64,000 bases of DNA from Cephalotus follicularis (GCA_001972305.1 BDDD01001588.1:128774-192773); one strand, 5' to 3'; numbered from the stretch's first letter, positions 21,480 through 33,479 are shown. Translations and numbers: made by a program. Notes: generated by a model not told the origin, from the sequence alone.

Positions 21480-22690
21480 TTGAAGGTTCAACTATAGGAT
21501 TACCTTGATAAAGGCTTTATCAGACCGAGTGTATCACCGTGGGGAGCACCGGTTTTGTTTGTGAAATAGAAGGATGGATCTATGCGACTATGCATCGACT
21601 ACAGGCTGCTAAATCAAGTAACGATGAAGAACAAGTATCCTCTGCCACATATTGAGGAGTTGTTCGACCAATTGCAAGGCTCAACTGTATTCTCCAAACT
21701 TGACCTAAGAACAGGCTATCATCAGTTGAGGATCAGAGAGGGTGATGTGGATAAAACCGCATTTCAAACTAGATATGGGCATTACGAATTTCTGATACTG
21801 CCGTTTGGTTTGCTCCTGCAACCTTCATGTGTCTGATGAACAAAGTGTTCCAACCTTATCTTGACCAGTTTGTCGTTATATTCCTGGATGACATCCTGAT
21901 TTATTCGAAGAGCATTGAGGAACACATGCAGCACTTGAGAATTGTACTGCAGACACTACGGAAAGAATAGCTATACGCCAAATTCAGCAAGTGCGAATTT
22001 TGGCTGGATCATGTGACCTTCCTAGGTCACATTGTGTAGAGTGAAGGATTGTCTGTGGATCCTTCGAAGATAGAGAGTATTGTTGATTGGCCCCAACCGA
22101 GGAACGTTACGGAGGTTCGTAGTTTCTTGGGATTGGCTGGCTACTACCGAAGGTTCATCAAAGGGTTTTCAAAGCTTGCTGCACCTTTGACACAGTTGAC
22201 TCAGAAGAAGTCAAGTTTTGTGTGGGATGATTCTTGCGAGGAAAGTTTTCAAGAGTTGAAGAGTCGGTTGATTTTGGCTCCAGTGTTGGCATTACCTGAG
22301 GGTAATGAGGGTTTCACCGTCTATACTGATGCTTCTGGGAAAGGATTTTGATGCGTTCTTATGCAACATGGTAGAGTGATTGCATACGCACCAAGGAAGT
22401 TAAAGTCGTACGAGGAAAATTATCCCGTACACGATCTTGAGTTGGCAGCCATAGTGTTTGCTTTGCAGAAATGGAGGCACTACCTCTACGGTGCTCAGTT
22501 TGAGATCTTTACTGACCATAAGAGTTTGAAGTATTTGTTTTCCCAGAATGAACTCAACATGAGACAGAGGCGATGGATGGAATTCTTTAATGACTACAAG
22601 TGCAACATTCAATCCCACCCAGGAAAGGCGAATGTAGTGGCAGATGCGCTGAGTCGCAAGGCAATGATTGTTGGAGCAATGGTTTCATAG
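21480..22690 (+). pseudogene. Gypsy reverse transcriptase and RNase H, broken
   Basis: The RT copies element RNA and the RNase H removes the template strand. Motifs in order: [32 protein letters not shown], the MPFG-type block as LPFGLLLQP, then after a frameshift the catalytic [21 protein letters not shown], and the [18 protein letters not shown] connection block. RNase H carries [28 protein letters not shown] and [11 protein letters not shown], ending in VVADALSRK. Stops occur near 21967, 22038 and 22349, with frameshifts near 21570 and 21820. The catalytic Asp pair in RT is intact. Confidence 0.88.
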
Positions 22691-22698
22691 TGGAAGCT

Positions 22699-23252
22699 AT
22701 TGGAGGAATTTCAGAGATGGGATCCGTTCATGGTTTCCCGTGGAGTTATAGTGGAAAGTCTGAGAGCACAACTGGAACTTCTGGAGCGTATTCTGACTGC
22801 TCATTACAGTGACACTGAGTTGTGGAGTATTCGTGAGAACCTAGACACTGATTCTGAGTTCTCCATTCATACTGATGGCATATTGAGGTTCCGAGGGAGG
22901 ATATGTGTTCCGGATGACGAGGGCATCAAGAATGAGCTACTACAACAAGGTCACAAGTCAAAATACAGTGTTCACATTGGAGGAATTTCAGAGATGGAAT
23001 CCGTTCATGGTTTCCCGTGGAGTTATTGTGGCAAGTCTGAGAGCACAACCGGAACTTCTGGAGCGTATTCTGACTGCTCAGTACAGTGACACTGAGTTGT
23101 GGAGTATTCGTGAGAACCTAGACACTGATTCTGAGTTCTCCATTCATACTGATGTCATATTGCGGTTCTGAGGGAGGATATGTGTTCCGGATGACGAGGG
23201 CATCAAGAATGAGCTACTGCAACAAGCTCACAAGTCAAAATACAATGTTCAC
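22699..23252 (+). repeat. 277-bp tandem duplication within pol
   Basis: The segment starting TGGAGGAATTTCAGAGATGG at 22701 recurs at 22978, and the copies run co-linearly to the GTTCACATTGG and GTTCACCCTGG junctions. It encodes the tether between RNase H and integrase (LRAQ, DTELWSIREN, ICVPDDEGIKNELL). 277 is not a multiple of three, so it shifts the frame by itself. Confidence 0.9.
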
Positions 23253-24240
23253 CCTGGAAGTTCCAAGATGTGGCACGACCTGAAAAAGAACTACTGGTGG
23301 AGTGGTATGAAACAGAAGATTGCTGAATATGTAGCAAGGTGTTTGACCTGCCAGAGAGTGAAGGCTGTACATCAGAAACCTGTGGGACTGCTACAATCGT
23401 TACCAGTGGTTGAATGATAATGGGAGCATGTGACCATGGACTTCGTGTCAAGATTACCGAGGACACGGAATCAACATGAGGCAGTGTGGGTAGTAGTGGA
23501 CAGACTTACTAAGTCTGCTCACTTCCATCCGATGAACATGACGATTCTATCGAGAAGCTTGCTCTATTGTATATCCGGGAGATAGTGAGATTGCATGGGG
23601 TGCTGGTCAGTATTGTCTGCGACCGAGATGCTAGATTTACTTCAAGGTTGTGGAAGAAGTTCCAAACAGCAATGGGAACAACCTTGAACTTTAGCACTGC
23701 ATTCCATCCACAGACTGATGGACAGTCCAAGCGTACTATTCAGACTCTGGAGGATATGCTACGGGCTTGCATGATTGATTTTGTTGGGAGTTGGGAGGAT
23801 CATCTGGCACTGATTGAGTTCTCCTACAACAACAGTTTTCACACCAGCATTGGAATGGCTCCCTATGAAGCTTTATATGGGAGAAAGTGCAGATAACCCA
23901 TTTGCTGGGATGAAGTAGGTGAGAGACAAGTGCTGGGACCAGACTTGGTGCAAGAGACCACTGATAAAGTCGAAATAATCAAGAAGAGGATACTAGCCGC
24001 ACAAAGTCGGCAGAAGAGTTACGCCGATAGTAAGAGAAGGAAGCTAGAATTCGAGAAGGGGGATCATGTTTTCCTGAAGATCTCGACTTAAAAAGGGATA
24101 CACCGTTTTGGCCTCAAACGGAAGTTGGCTCCAAGGTATATTGGACCTTACGAGATACTGGAGACAGTGGGGGAGGTAGCATATCAGATTGCTCTACCTC
24201 CTAGTTTGTCGGATGTGCATAACGTATTTCATGTTTCAAT
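23253..24240 (+). pseudogene. Gypsy integrase, broken
   Basis: Integrase inserts the element DNA. The HHCC zinc domain is present (WHDLKKNYWWSGM, then CLTCQRVKAVHQ), followed by MDFVSRLPRT with the first catalytic Asp, VCDRDARFTSRLWKKF with the second, and FHPQTDGQSKRTIQTLEDML where the usual Gln-Ser-Glu-Arg glutamate is Lys, so the third catalytic residue of the DDE triad appears lost. The C-terminal GPY/F-type region follows: [16 protein letters not shown] and [17 protein letters not shown]. Two stops lie near 23415, a frameshift near 23550, and a stop at 23896. Confidence 0.85.
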
Positions 24241-24478
24241 GTTATAGAAATACGTGCCTGACCCATCTCACATATTGAGCTACGACCCTGGATTCATCAG
24301 TCCTAGATTGACTTATGAAGAAACCCCGACGAGAATAGTGGATCGAATGGAAAAGGTACTAAGGAACAAGACCATTCCTATGGTAAAAGTGCTGTGGCAT
24401 TTTCACAGAGCGGAGGAAGCTACGTGGGAGCGTGAGGATGAAATGATGGAGACATTTCCCCACTTGTTCGGAATGTAG
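24241..24478 (+). pseudogene. Integrase-linked chromodomain
   Basis: About 75 codons ending pol. The region RIVDRMEKVLRNKTIPMVKV with [17 protein letters not shown] has the aromatic and acidic pattern of plant chromovirus chromodomains, which are thought to direct integration to heterochromatin. A stop precedes it (24246). The frame itself is clean to 24478. Confidence 0.8.
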
Positions 24479-24507
24479 GGGCTAAATTCAAGGACGAATT
24501 TTCTTTA

Positions 24508-24519
24508 AGGATGGGGGAA
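24508..24519 (+). other. Polypurine tract
   Basis: AAGGATGGGGGAA directly before the 3' LTR. Confidence 0.85.
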
Positions 24520-27077
24520 TGTAATAACCGCAATTTCAATTAATGTATATTACTTTAAAATAAAATATACAATTTAATTTAGATTAATTGTCCAATTATC
24601 ATACGGATTGTGGTTGTTAATTTAATTGAGCAAATGGACCTAAAATAACCAAAAGCAGCCATCGACAGCCAACTGCCACAGGGGAACAGTCGACTATCTG
24701 TTGCGTGGGGTGCCAGTCGACTGTCTATGAAAGACAGTCGACTGGAATGGTACAGAACAGGCATCTGGCATGCGCAGAGACAAGGATGACAGGTGCGCTA
24801 ATCGTGGCATGTAGGAGGGATGCGTGTCACCACCTGCAATAACATGCAAGGGGAGTGCCTTGCATGCCCTCTATTCCTGCTGCAAGATTTGCAGACCTGC
24901 AACCTGCAAAAACAGAAGAGAAAAGTGAGGAGAGGTGCATGTGAGAGAGACAAGGAAAAGAGACAAGGCTGAGTAATGTAAAATGGCGATTCCTAGGTTT
25001 CTCTGAGCTTTATATCAGCTGTTTGAGAGAGTATGAATGTTGAAAACACTTGAGAGAGAAGGAAACTCTGGACAGTAGCTGTTGGCAAGTGGATGTATGT
25101 TGAAGGATTAGAGTGCAATGGAGGACTTGAAGCTTGGATTTCCTGGTAAGCTCCAGGCTCTGTTAGTATTAAGGTTATGGTTAAATAGTCTCACATTCGT
25201 CCTATAACCACTGATTAAACATGATCACCAGTAATAAGCTGGAATTTGGAGATAGAAATTGTAATGGAAGTGGTTAAATATGAAAGTGGAGTTAAGGAAT
25301 TGTTGATAAGCCTGTTATTCGATTATAGTTGTTGTTATAGTTGTCTCTAGGTGTGTGTATACTGACTATACATATATACATCTTCTGTAACATGCAAAGA
25401 TAAATAATTACTGGATTTTGGAAGATTGGTTGGTGAAAAGGCTTGGAAACTCAAAGAGAGAGATCAATCCTAATTGATCTCATAATAGCAATTGAGGTAG
25501 GGGTAATGACATATTTTGGAAGATATGAGTATGCATATCATGTATGGTTATTTTCTGCTTGATTGTATGCACTGATTGGTTTTGTTTTAGGCATTGAAAT
25601 ATACAACCTGCTGCTGCGTGCATTTTCTGGGCAAAGCAGTCGACTGTTCTTCATGACAGTCGACTACTCAATCTAACCAGTCGACTGTTAAGAGAGAACA
25701 ATCGACTACTCAATCGAAACAGCCGACTGTTCTTAAGAACAGCCAACTGTCCTAGGTTAAAATTATGATATAGTTCCTGTTTTGGCCTTAATTTTCATGT
25801 AATTAACTTGGCCTCTATATGGATGATTAGAACAATCAATCCTGGCCTTATATACAATTACATTTCAAAAACTAAACAAGTATGCAACCCTTGTGTGAGT
25901 TGCACATGAATGACTATGGTATGCTAATTACCTCATTGAATGTCTTGAATTGCTATTGTGCTTCACTGTTTGCTGTATATGCTACTGTCATAATTCGTAT
26001 ATACTGTATAAGTGTTCTTCAACACTATTATCACTTATCTTCAATGATTAAACCAAACTAAGTACTATAAGCACGGATATGGGTTTTACTAATGGTTTCA
26101 AACTGAAATTTATTGCCAATGATTTACTGTTCTCCTCCTATGAGAGGTACCTACTGTTTTGTTCCCCGACTGGGAACCACTACTGTACTGATATCGTTTT
26201 CCTCCTATGAGATGTACGATCAATGAATTGTTAAATGTTTCTAAAGAAAACAACTTTTATATTGCATATTATATATATATGTAATATTATTATTGAACTG
26301 AATTGATTGTCTATGTTATTGCCGATTAGTCGAGTGATGGCAGATGTCACTGGCTAACGGAGGTGGTCCTATGTGCCAGGAGTTGGCTAGAGTACACACC
26401 AAAACTGTCTGCAATGCAGATCTTATTGTTAAACTGCCCGCTAATGCTGGTAGTAAATGTTACCTGATCTATCATCTTCGGAGTGTAGGGTGATAGTTAG
26501 GTGGTGCACAGTTGGTGCTAGGAGTTAGCGACGTGTGACACCCAAACCACAGTATGAATTGATTGTACCCTTGTGCGGTATTCTTGAATTGTATTGTCTA
26601 TGGCCACTTGGCATAGTTGCTTATATATTGGAATACTTAAAAATGTTATTTTCAATATAAAATGTCATACATGTTGCATTTGTATATTCCTTAGCATGCA
26701 TTATCTTCCTACTTAGCCAAGTGAGGACAACGGCTAACCCTCTACAATTTCAGATTAAGCGAAGACGTTGGAGGGTGCTGCTGAAGCTTTTGGGGAGCTT
26801 CTTTCTATCTTAAGGTGGTTATTTTTATGATGTACTGGATTGTAATGAACGGTTCATACCCCGTGATGTTGTTGTACTTTCGTTATGTATAAGGATATTG
26901 TTGGATTGTGCCTGCACGTAGTATGGGCTGCGTGCGGATGACTTGTATTTTATATTCCGGCTTATTGAATGCTTCCGCTTATATATGAATTGTTAATTGG
27001 AATGCTGGAATATTATTTTATTTCTGATATCACCATATATGCTTGTGACTAATGGAACTGAAGGGCGGGGTGTGACA
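24520..27077 (+). repeat. 3' LTR of Tekay-like element
   Basis: TGTAATAACCGC to GGCGGGGTGTGACA, 2558 bp. It contains CAGTCGACTG-type dyads at 24660-24745 and 25625-25765, the GTTCCC/GGGAAC hairpin at 26161-26177, and the TTAGCC...GGCTAA hairpin at 26713-26737. Confidence 0.88.
25625..25765. repeat. CAGTCGACTG dyad cluster in 3' LTR
   Basis: Seven units within 140 bp such as GCAGTCGACTGTTC, GACAGTCGACTACTC, CCAGTCGACTGTTA and ACAGCCGACTGTTC: arms ACAG/CTGT around (T/C)CGA. Confidence 0.8.
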
Positions 27078-27134
27078 ATTTTGCCCAGATATGACAAGAT
27101 ATTACTGGGAGGATCGTATGTATACTATTTCGCA

Positions 27135-27290
27135 GGAACAACTGACTGTTAGGATAACAGCCGACCGCTCATATGTTACTTTACCCAGAACAGTCGACTA
27201 CTGAAGGAAAGCAGCTGACTGCTCAATGAAACAACCAATTGTTAGAGGAAACAACCGACAGATTAGGGAAACAATCGACCCTTAGAGAAA
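27135..27290. repeat. CGACTG dyad cluster
   Basis: CAACTGACTGTTAGG, ACAGCCGACCGCTC, ACAGTCGACTACTG, GCAGCTGACTGCTC, CAACCAATTGTTAG, CAACCGACAG and CAATCGACCC in 150 bp, continuing the solo LTR of 15887-28383. Confidence 0.7.
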
Positions 27291-28383
27291 GTGGTAAAAC
27301 ATAGGTGCGATACCAAGAACCCGGTTGCATTTGAGCATATGTTTGCATTGCATTTGCTAGGGATTGAATTGTGAACTGGATTGTTATTGCTTCTAAAATA
27401 TTTTACACAAAAGGTTCTGTTCAAAATTGAAATACATTTTCAAAGGATTAAGACATATTTTGAGTAAATAAGTTGTGACAAGTATTTTATGACGCATAAA
27501 CTACTTTAAAGTGGATTATTATATATTTGAACAAACATATGTTTTGAAGTATTTATTTATATAAATTACTTGAATTGGATTTTGATTGGATTGTTGCCGT
27601 ATTGGTCACGGTGGTGGAGATGCCACTGACGCTAATGGCAAGGCTGGACTCCAGGGGCCAGCAGAAGGCTGGAGGAGCCCATGATGTTGGTTACTTAGCC
27701 ATGGTGCAAAAGTAACATTGGATTGTGACCTTCTTCGAGTCATCCGGAGATGGGACTGGAGTGAGGAGTTGTGTATCTGGGCCAGGAGATGGCGATTCCT
27801 TCGTGTATTGACGAATTACTGGTTGTAGCCACTTGGCATGGTTGCTCACCTATTGATAGATATACATATATAGATATATATGTATATATTGTTATATACT
27901 ATGTATTACATCACAATGCATTCACACATGGCATTCATTATCATTGATCCCAAAATGTATTTATAATTTCTCTACTTAGCCGAGTGAGGTCAAAGGCTAA
28001 CCCCTAGAATTTCAGATTGATGCAGTCAGATTGATACAGCGTACGTTGGAGGATTGAAGAAGAGTCTGAGTTGTTCTTTTATGTAATGTTAAATTGGATA
28101 ATGTATTGAGAGGTGTTTAATTTGAATTTCCATATTGATGAACTTATGTAATTTGATTAAGTATTAGTTCATGCTCCATTTAAGGGCAATTGACAATGCC
28201 AATATTTTACTGTTGTAACATGCAGTATAGGATGCATCTTCGCGTTAATTCAGCTTATGTGTTAAATGCTTCCGCAATGTTATAAGTGTTGGAGAAGTTT
28301 TAAATTTTCCATATTTTATATAAGCTGGATAGTTATAAATGTTAATTGCCATGACCTAAGTGTTATAGAAACGGGGTGTGACA

Positions 28384-29303
28384 ATCTAGCAATGCATAAC
28401 GACCCCCAGGTAAAATGAATAATTTGTGAACCACTATTTACAGGTACATGCACGTATAGTCCCTCCATTGACAATGCTCTGATTAAATCTAGGGAATGGA
28501 TTATGTCAGACCCACATAATTTAAGATTCAGCCTCGTGACCATGTTTCATTTGCCTAAGTAATATTAGAGGTACCCCTCTAATATTCAACCAATGATATC
28601 TCACTCTTGATATCATGGCTAGCCTGGCCAGGTGCTTAATCGCTAACGAAAATCATCCTGAGCATAATCTTCTTTTACTAGAAGCAATGGATTCATTGTT
28701 GCCAGTTAACATGCCTCCATACATAAGCGTACCATGTCCAACTAATGCATGTATACACTTCATAGAATATGTATTTAAGCATCATCAAAACACAACACCT
28801 ATGCACAAGACATCTAGTGATGGCTCACGTCCAAGGACCACATGCAATGCTGTAAAACTAGAATTCGGTCTGACATGTACGTAAAACTCCATACAGATAT
28901 TCTATCAAAAGTCACCTTCAGTGAACTAGGGAAATGAGCACCCACGTAGTTGTTATAGCATCATCCATGCGAGTGAGTGTGAGATCAGTAACCCTCTGCT
29001 TACCAATCTGACAGTACATGTTGGTCTATCGGGATTGATCATGCACAGAGTGTCAATCCTATGGCCAGGAAGATTCGAAATAAAGTATACCGAGATTCCA
29101 ATTCTCACATCACGATCTCATCATGAACTTGGTTCTCTAACTTTATTCTAGGACATTCATTTACAATTAATTAAGCATGTATTAATGAAACGAACTCATA
29201 GCCATTGATAAAACATAAACATCTTGATTGAATTTATAAATCATTTATACAAGATATAGTAAATACAAGCCCAACACTAGCTCGCAGCACTTTATCTCTG
29301 ACA
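28384..29303 (-). repeat. 3' LTR of copia element, proximal part
   Basis: Resumes with ATCTAGCAATGCATAACGAC and matches 36743-37664 to the terminal TCTCTGACA. A short purine-type tract on the minus strand (29304-29314) lies between it and the coding region. Confidence 0.88.
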
Positions 29304-29341
29304 ATCTCCTATTAAGTGCAAAAGCCAGTTGCCATAGTTTC

Positions 29342-29767
29342 TCACACCCTAGAATCAAGGTGTCTATCAAAGACTATCTTTGATAGTGCCTTTGTAAGCG
29401 GGTTTGCAATGTTGTCTTCACTTGGAATTCGTTCCACTTTTATATCTCCATGATCAACAATCTCACGTATAAGATGAAAATGCCTAAGAATGTGTTTAGA
29501 CTTTGAGTGCGATCTAGGCTCGTTGGACTGTGCTATAGCTCCATTGTTATCACAGTATAAAGATACAGGATCATCAATGTCAGGATCTACACCCAAATCT
29601 TCGATGAACTTCTTCATCCATACACCTTTCTTGGCAGCTTCCGATGCCGCAATGTATTCATCTTCTGTCACTGAATCCGCAGTGGTAGGTTGCTTGGAAC
29701 TCTTCCACCTCACTACTCCACCATTCAAGGTGAACACAAACCTCGATGTTGATTTTGAATCATACAC
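29342..29767 (-). pseudogene. Copia RNase H
   Basis: A 141-codon open stretch ending pol. It carries SKSTSRFVFTLNGGVVRWKS, TEDEYIAASEAAKKGVWMKK, LYCDNNGAIAQSN, KSKHILRHFHLIREIV and the C-terminal NIANPLTKALSK, all standard for Ty1/copia RNase H. A stop at about 29798-29796 separates it from RT in the same reading direction; no other damage is seen inside. Confidence 0.9.
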
Positions 29768-29797
29768 ATATGTCTGGAAATTATAGTCAGTAAAACC

Positions 29798-30790
29798 CTA
29801 AATTTTCAAACCCTTTCCTCTATACATTAAGAATAAATCCTTAGTCCGGTTAAGGTACTTGAGGATATCTCTGACAGCCTTCCAGTGACTCTCAACTAGA
29901 TCTGACTGATATCTTCTTGTAACACTTATAGCATAGGTGATATCTACTCTAGTGCAAAGCATAGCATACATGACGCTTCCAATTACCGAAGCATATAGAA
30001 TGTGCATCATCCTCTGCCTTTCTTTAGCTGTCTTGGGAGACATCTGCTTAGAAAGTGAAATCCCATGACATAGAGGCAGGTAACCTCTCTTGGAATTTTC
30101 CATGCTAAATCGCTTAAGCACCCTATCAATGTACAAAGACTGGGATAACCCTATCATCCTTTTTGATCTATCTCTATAGACCTTTATTCCCAGGATATAG
30201 AAAGCTTCTCCCAAGTCTTTCATGGACAAAACTATCGATAACCTAGCCTTTACGTCCGACAACATGATCACATCATTTCCTATAACGAGTATGTCGTCAA
30301 CATACAAGACTAGAAAATTCACTGAGCTCCCACTAACCTTTTTATACACACATGTTTCATCTCGATTCTTAATGAAATCAAACTCTTTGATTGTCTCATC
30401 GACTCGAATGTTCCAACTTCTCGAAGCTTGCTTTAGTCCATAAATGGACTTCTGTAGCTTGCACACTTTCTGGTCCTTACCAGTAGATATGAAACCCTCA
30501 AGTTGAGTCATATATTTGTCTTCATCAATGTTTCCATTAAGAGAAGCAGTCATCACATCAATTTGCCATATCTCATAGGCAAAATGTGCATCTATAGCAA
30601 GTAAAATCCGAATGGATTTAAGCATGGCTACGGGAGAGAAAGTTTCCTCATAATCAATCCCTTCCCCTTGGTTGTAACCTTTGGCTACGAGCCTAGCTTT
30701 GAAGGTCTTAACCTTTCCATCATTTCCAAGCTTTCTTTTGAAAATCCATTTCCAACCTAAGCCCCTTCGGGTGCATCCACTAGATCTCAA
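29798..30790 (-). pseudogene. Copia reverse transcriptase
   Basis: 330 open codons. Motifs: GWKWIFKRKLGNDGKVKTFK, ARLVAKGYNQGEGIDYEETF, VKTFKARL, the QIDVMTASLNG block (usually DVKTAFLNG, so two positions are altered), QLEGF, KLQKSIYGLKQASRSWN, the intact catalytic LVLYVDDILVIGND, and LGIKVYRDRSK. It ends with the DITYAISVTRRYQ and WKAVRDILKYL blocks. This is the complete RT domain of a Ty1/copia element, without internal stops. Confidence 0.92.
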
Positions 30791-30873
30791 AATTTATGGG
30801 GGTACATGGATTCCATTTAGGAATTCATGGCTTTGGGCCATTTCTCTGAGTCCATATCGCATATGGATTCTTT

Positions 30874-31898
30874 TTAGCTTACCGGATCATCATTCATGCA
30901 ATTTACCTCTTGGGTACCTTCAATGAGAAATCTACCACAGTATCTCTCAGGTTCCCTTGGTATTCGGGCAGTTCTACGTAGCGGTTGTGTATATGTGGTA
31001 GCTGACATTTCAGGAACATCAATTTGAATAGGATTGGACAGGTCCTTAACTTGTGCTTCTTTAGATCGTTCATCTAGTTCTATCATACTCCCACTACTGT
31101 CTTCCAAAAGGAAGTCCTTCTCAAGAAAAGTGGCATGCCTGGCTACAAACACTTTGTTATCAGGTGGATAATAGAAGTAATATCCTCTTGTTTCTTTAGG
31201 ATATCCCACAAGTTTACATTTCATGGACCTAGATTCCAATTTATCTGTTGTTGCCTGCTTAAAATATGCAGGACAACCACCCATATCCTTAGATAACTAA
31301 GATTGGGTTTCTTCCCATTCCATATCTCATATGGGGATTTAGGAGAAGATTTCGTTGGAGTCCTGTTTAATAAGAGAACAACAGTCTCCAAAGCATAACC
31401 CCAGAAAGACAGTGGAAGTCCAGTATCACTCATCATGCTATGCACCATGTCAAGCAAGGTAAGATTTCTTCTTTCAGACACACCATTATGTTGTGATGTT
31501 CCCGGAGGGGTCCACTGAGAGATAATCCCATTATCTCTGAGATAAGATAAATACTCGGTACAGAGATACTCAGCACCTCGATCTGATCGAAGAGTCTTCA
31601 GACTTTTACCAGTTTGTTTCTCTACTTCCTGTCTGAATTCTTTGAACTTTTCAAAGGCTTCAGATTTGTACCTCATAAGGTACAAATACCCGAAACGAGA
31701 ATGATCATTCGTAAAGGTTATGAAGCAGGAATATCCACCTCTGGCATCAACTATCATTAGTCCACATACATCAGTATCTACTAGACCTAGCAGTTCTGGG
31801 GTCCTTTCCCCTTTCCCTGTGAAGGGACATTTGGTCATTTTACCTTTGAGACACACAAGTTGGAAGCGGTTGATACATTGAAAAATCAAAGTATCCAT
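30874..31898 (-). pseudogene. Copia integrase
   Basis: Two overlapping open stretches in different frames, 31898-31221 and 31284-30874, so one frameshift near 31250. The catalytic core has all three acidic residues in context: LGLVDTDVCG, LKTLRSDRGAEYL and NGVSERRNLTLLDMVHSMM, followed by LPLSFWGYALETVV and NRTPTKSSPKSPYEIW. The downstream part shows the copia C-terminal region (CKLVGYPKETRGYYFY, FLEKDF). It inserts element DNA; the frameshift makes this copy inactive. Confidence 0.9.
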
Positions 31899-32181
31899 CC
31901 AAGATCAACCTGCGGACTCTTTTCTCACTTACATGACCAAGTCTACAGTGCCATAGGTAGGATTGATTAACTTGATCTCTCTTTCTGTTATTGTCTTTTT
32001 GCATATATATAATCCATCATGAATGAAACATTATGCAAAAATCATATTATTAAATAAAACAGAACAACACTTGTCTTTAAGAATAATATGAAAACCTTCA
32101 GCATCTAATGCTTGAATAGAAATAATATTATGCAAAATGCGAGGAAAATAAACACAATGTTTGACTTCTAAAATCTGGCCC

Positions 32182-33232
32182 TGTTGACTTTTAGTCTCAA
32201 TCCTAAGTTTTAATGATTACATATTTGCATTTAACATTGTTACTTTCTGTGCAAGTAAAAGATAAACAAATAAGAAAGTGCATAAATTGATCAAAGCGCC
32301 GACAGTCTAAGGGAAATCACTAGCGGTTTGGACCAAGGCATCAACGCTTAAGGAGCTTGCATCAGCGGTTAAAAACTGTGAGTTGTGGAATCAGTTGAAG
32401 AACTCAAAGCGGCGACGCTCAGGAATAAAGCATCAGCGCTTTATGCAAACACTCGACTCCCAGATTAAAGCGCCAGCGGTCTAAGCGAGAAATTCAAACT
32501 CATACACATAACGGTAACATAAGCGCCGACGCTTAGTGCTACTCCGGTGACGCTTTCGGCCCGGGTAGAAATTAATTGGACCACTCTTTGAGGGCCGTTT
32601 CAAACACAACTAGATCCAATGCTTCTCCAACGGCTCTATTAGCTCCACAACGGCTAGAAACCTAAATTTACAATAAATAGGAGCCAAGAATGGAGATCAA
32701 CAATTTTTTTTGTACAATCTAAGAACAAGAGCTCAACTTTCATATCAAAAGAGAAGAACATCAAGAGCAAGTTTACACTTTTATATCCAAAGCTTGTGTC
32801 TAGATATTGTCAACACTTTCACATCAAACCTTTTAGAGGTTTATTTGTAAATACAAAACCATCCTTCAAATCTTTCTTTGTAAAAGGGGTGTTGAAACCC
32901 TTAGTGAGAATATTGAGGGGAGTTAACCCTTGTATGGTGTTTAGTTGATTTTCACCCGGAACCCAAAATCAAGTGTAAGGTGGTTTTCTTTGATTTGCAA
33001 GCCGAAATCAAATGTTGCTAGTGGTATGTGGTGGAATCTCAAGGGACTCTTAAGAAAGAGGACGTAGGCACGGATTTTGCCGAACCACTATAAAATCGTT
33101 TGCACACTCCCTATCTATTCTCTCTTTACTTTCTATTGTTTGTATAATTGTTTGTTTAGTTTCATAGTTCATATTTTGTTAATTCCGCAAACAATTTATC
33201 AATATAAAAAGTTGCCATATAGAGGTTTTTCA
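32182..33232 (+). mobile_element. Sirevirus-like solo LTR (TSD GGCCY)
   Basis: Begins TGTTGACTTTTAGTCTCAATCC, matching the minus-strand start of the LTR at 722-1999, and ends GAGGTTTTTCA. GGCCC (32177-32181) and GGCCT (33233-33237) flank it. It contains the CGGATTTTGCCGAACCAC block shared with 722-1999 and a TCGA-type dyad array with AAGCG arms. Confidence 0.82.
32290..32560. repeat. AAGCG-armed dyad array in solo LTR
   Basis: AAAGCGCCGACAG, GGCATCAACGCTTAAGG, AAAGCGGCGACGCTC, AAAGCATCAGCGCTTT, AAAGCGCCAGCGGT and AAGCGCCGACGCTTAG, at 25-50 bp spacing. It occupies the same LTR position as the AAAGAC-armed array at 1366-1870 although the arms differ. Confidence 0.8.
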
Positions 33233-33479
33233 GGCCTGAAGGCAACAAAATATAAACCGATCCTATAGCTATGGCTTCAATAATGGAACCATCCGCAAGC
33301 CGCAGATCTCCCTCACCCTTCTCAAGGTTTCTTATGTCCGTGAGGGCCTTTAAATTAGAACATATGTAAGTACAACATCCGCTGTCTAAAATCCAGGAAG
33401 ATGAATCAGAAACATTCATATTCACCTCTATATAAGACAAATAGGGCACACCTTTGCCAATTGATCTAAGGAATGTCAC

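Larger units (their letters stand above)
16998..27077 (+). mobile_element. Tekay-like gypsy chromovirus element
   Basis: In order: 5' LTR region (16998-19522), primer binding site, gag, protease, RT, RNase H, integrase, chromodomain, purine tract and 3' LTR (24520-27077). RT before integrase and a C-terminal chromodomain make it a Ty3/gypsy chromovirus; the module order and long LTRs suggest the Tekay/Del lineage. The flanks are GTTTT (left) and ATTTT (right), a target-site duplication with one mismatch. The two LTRs share their start and end but differ greatly between, so the 5' LTR has been remodelled. Confidence 0.85.
15887..28383 (+). mobile_element. Tekay-like gypsy solo LTR, interrupted (TSD ATCTA)
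   Basis: Starts TGTAGTGCCTGGG and ends AAACGGGGTGTGACA, flanked by ATCTA. After removing the element at 16998-27077 it is about 2.4 kb with no gag or pol, so it is a solo LTR. It has CGACTG dyads at 16035-16190, 16911-16982 and 27135-27290, a GTTACTT/AAGTAAC hairpin at 27690-27716 and the TTAGCC...GGCTAA hairpin at 27976-28000. Confidence 0.85.
31899..33479 (-). pseudogene. Copia protease to pre-integrase, split by a solo LTR
   Basis: From 33479 down: protease with WILDSGCCTYIC (active-site DSG intact) and DGSIIEAIAIG. The sequence is interrupted by the LTR at 32182-33232 and resumes at 32181 with GQILEVKHCVYFPRILHNII and SIQALDAEGF. It then gives the HHCC-type WHCRLGHVSEKRVRRLI before integrase. 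Removing the LTR restores collinearity, apart from a stop in the continuation near 32035. Confidence 0.82.

Noticed and set aside
28615..28884. 89-codon plus-strand frame
   Set aside because: Lies wholly within the copia 3' LTR and is the antisense of LTR sequence also present at 36960-37230.
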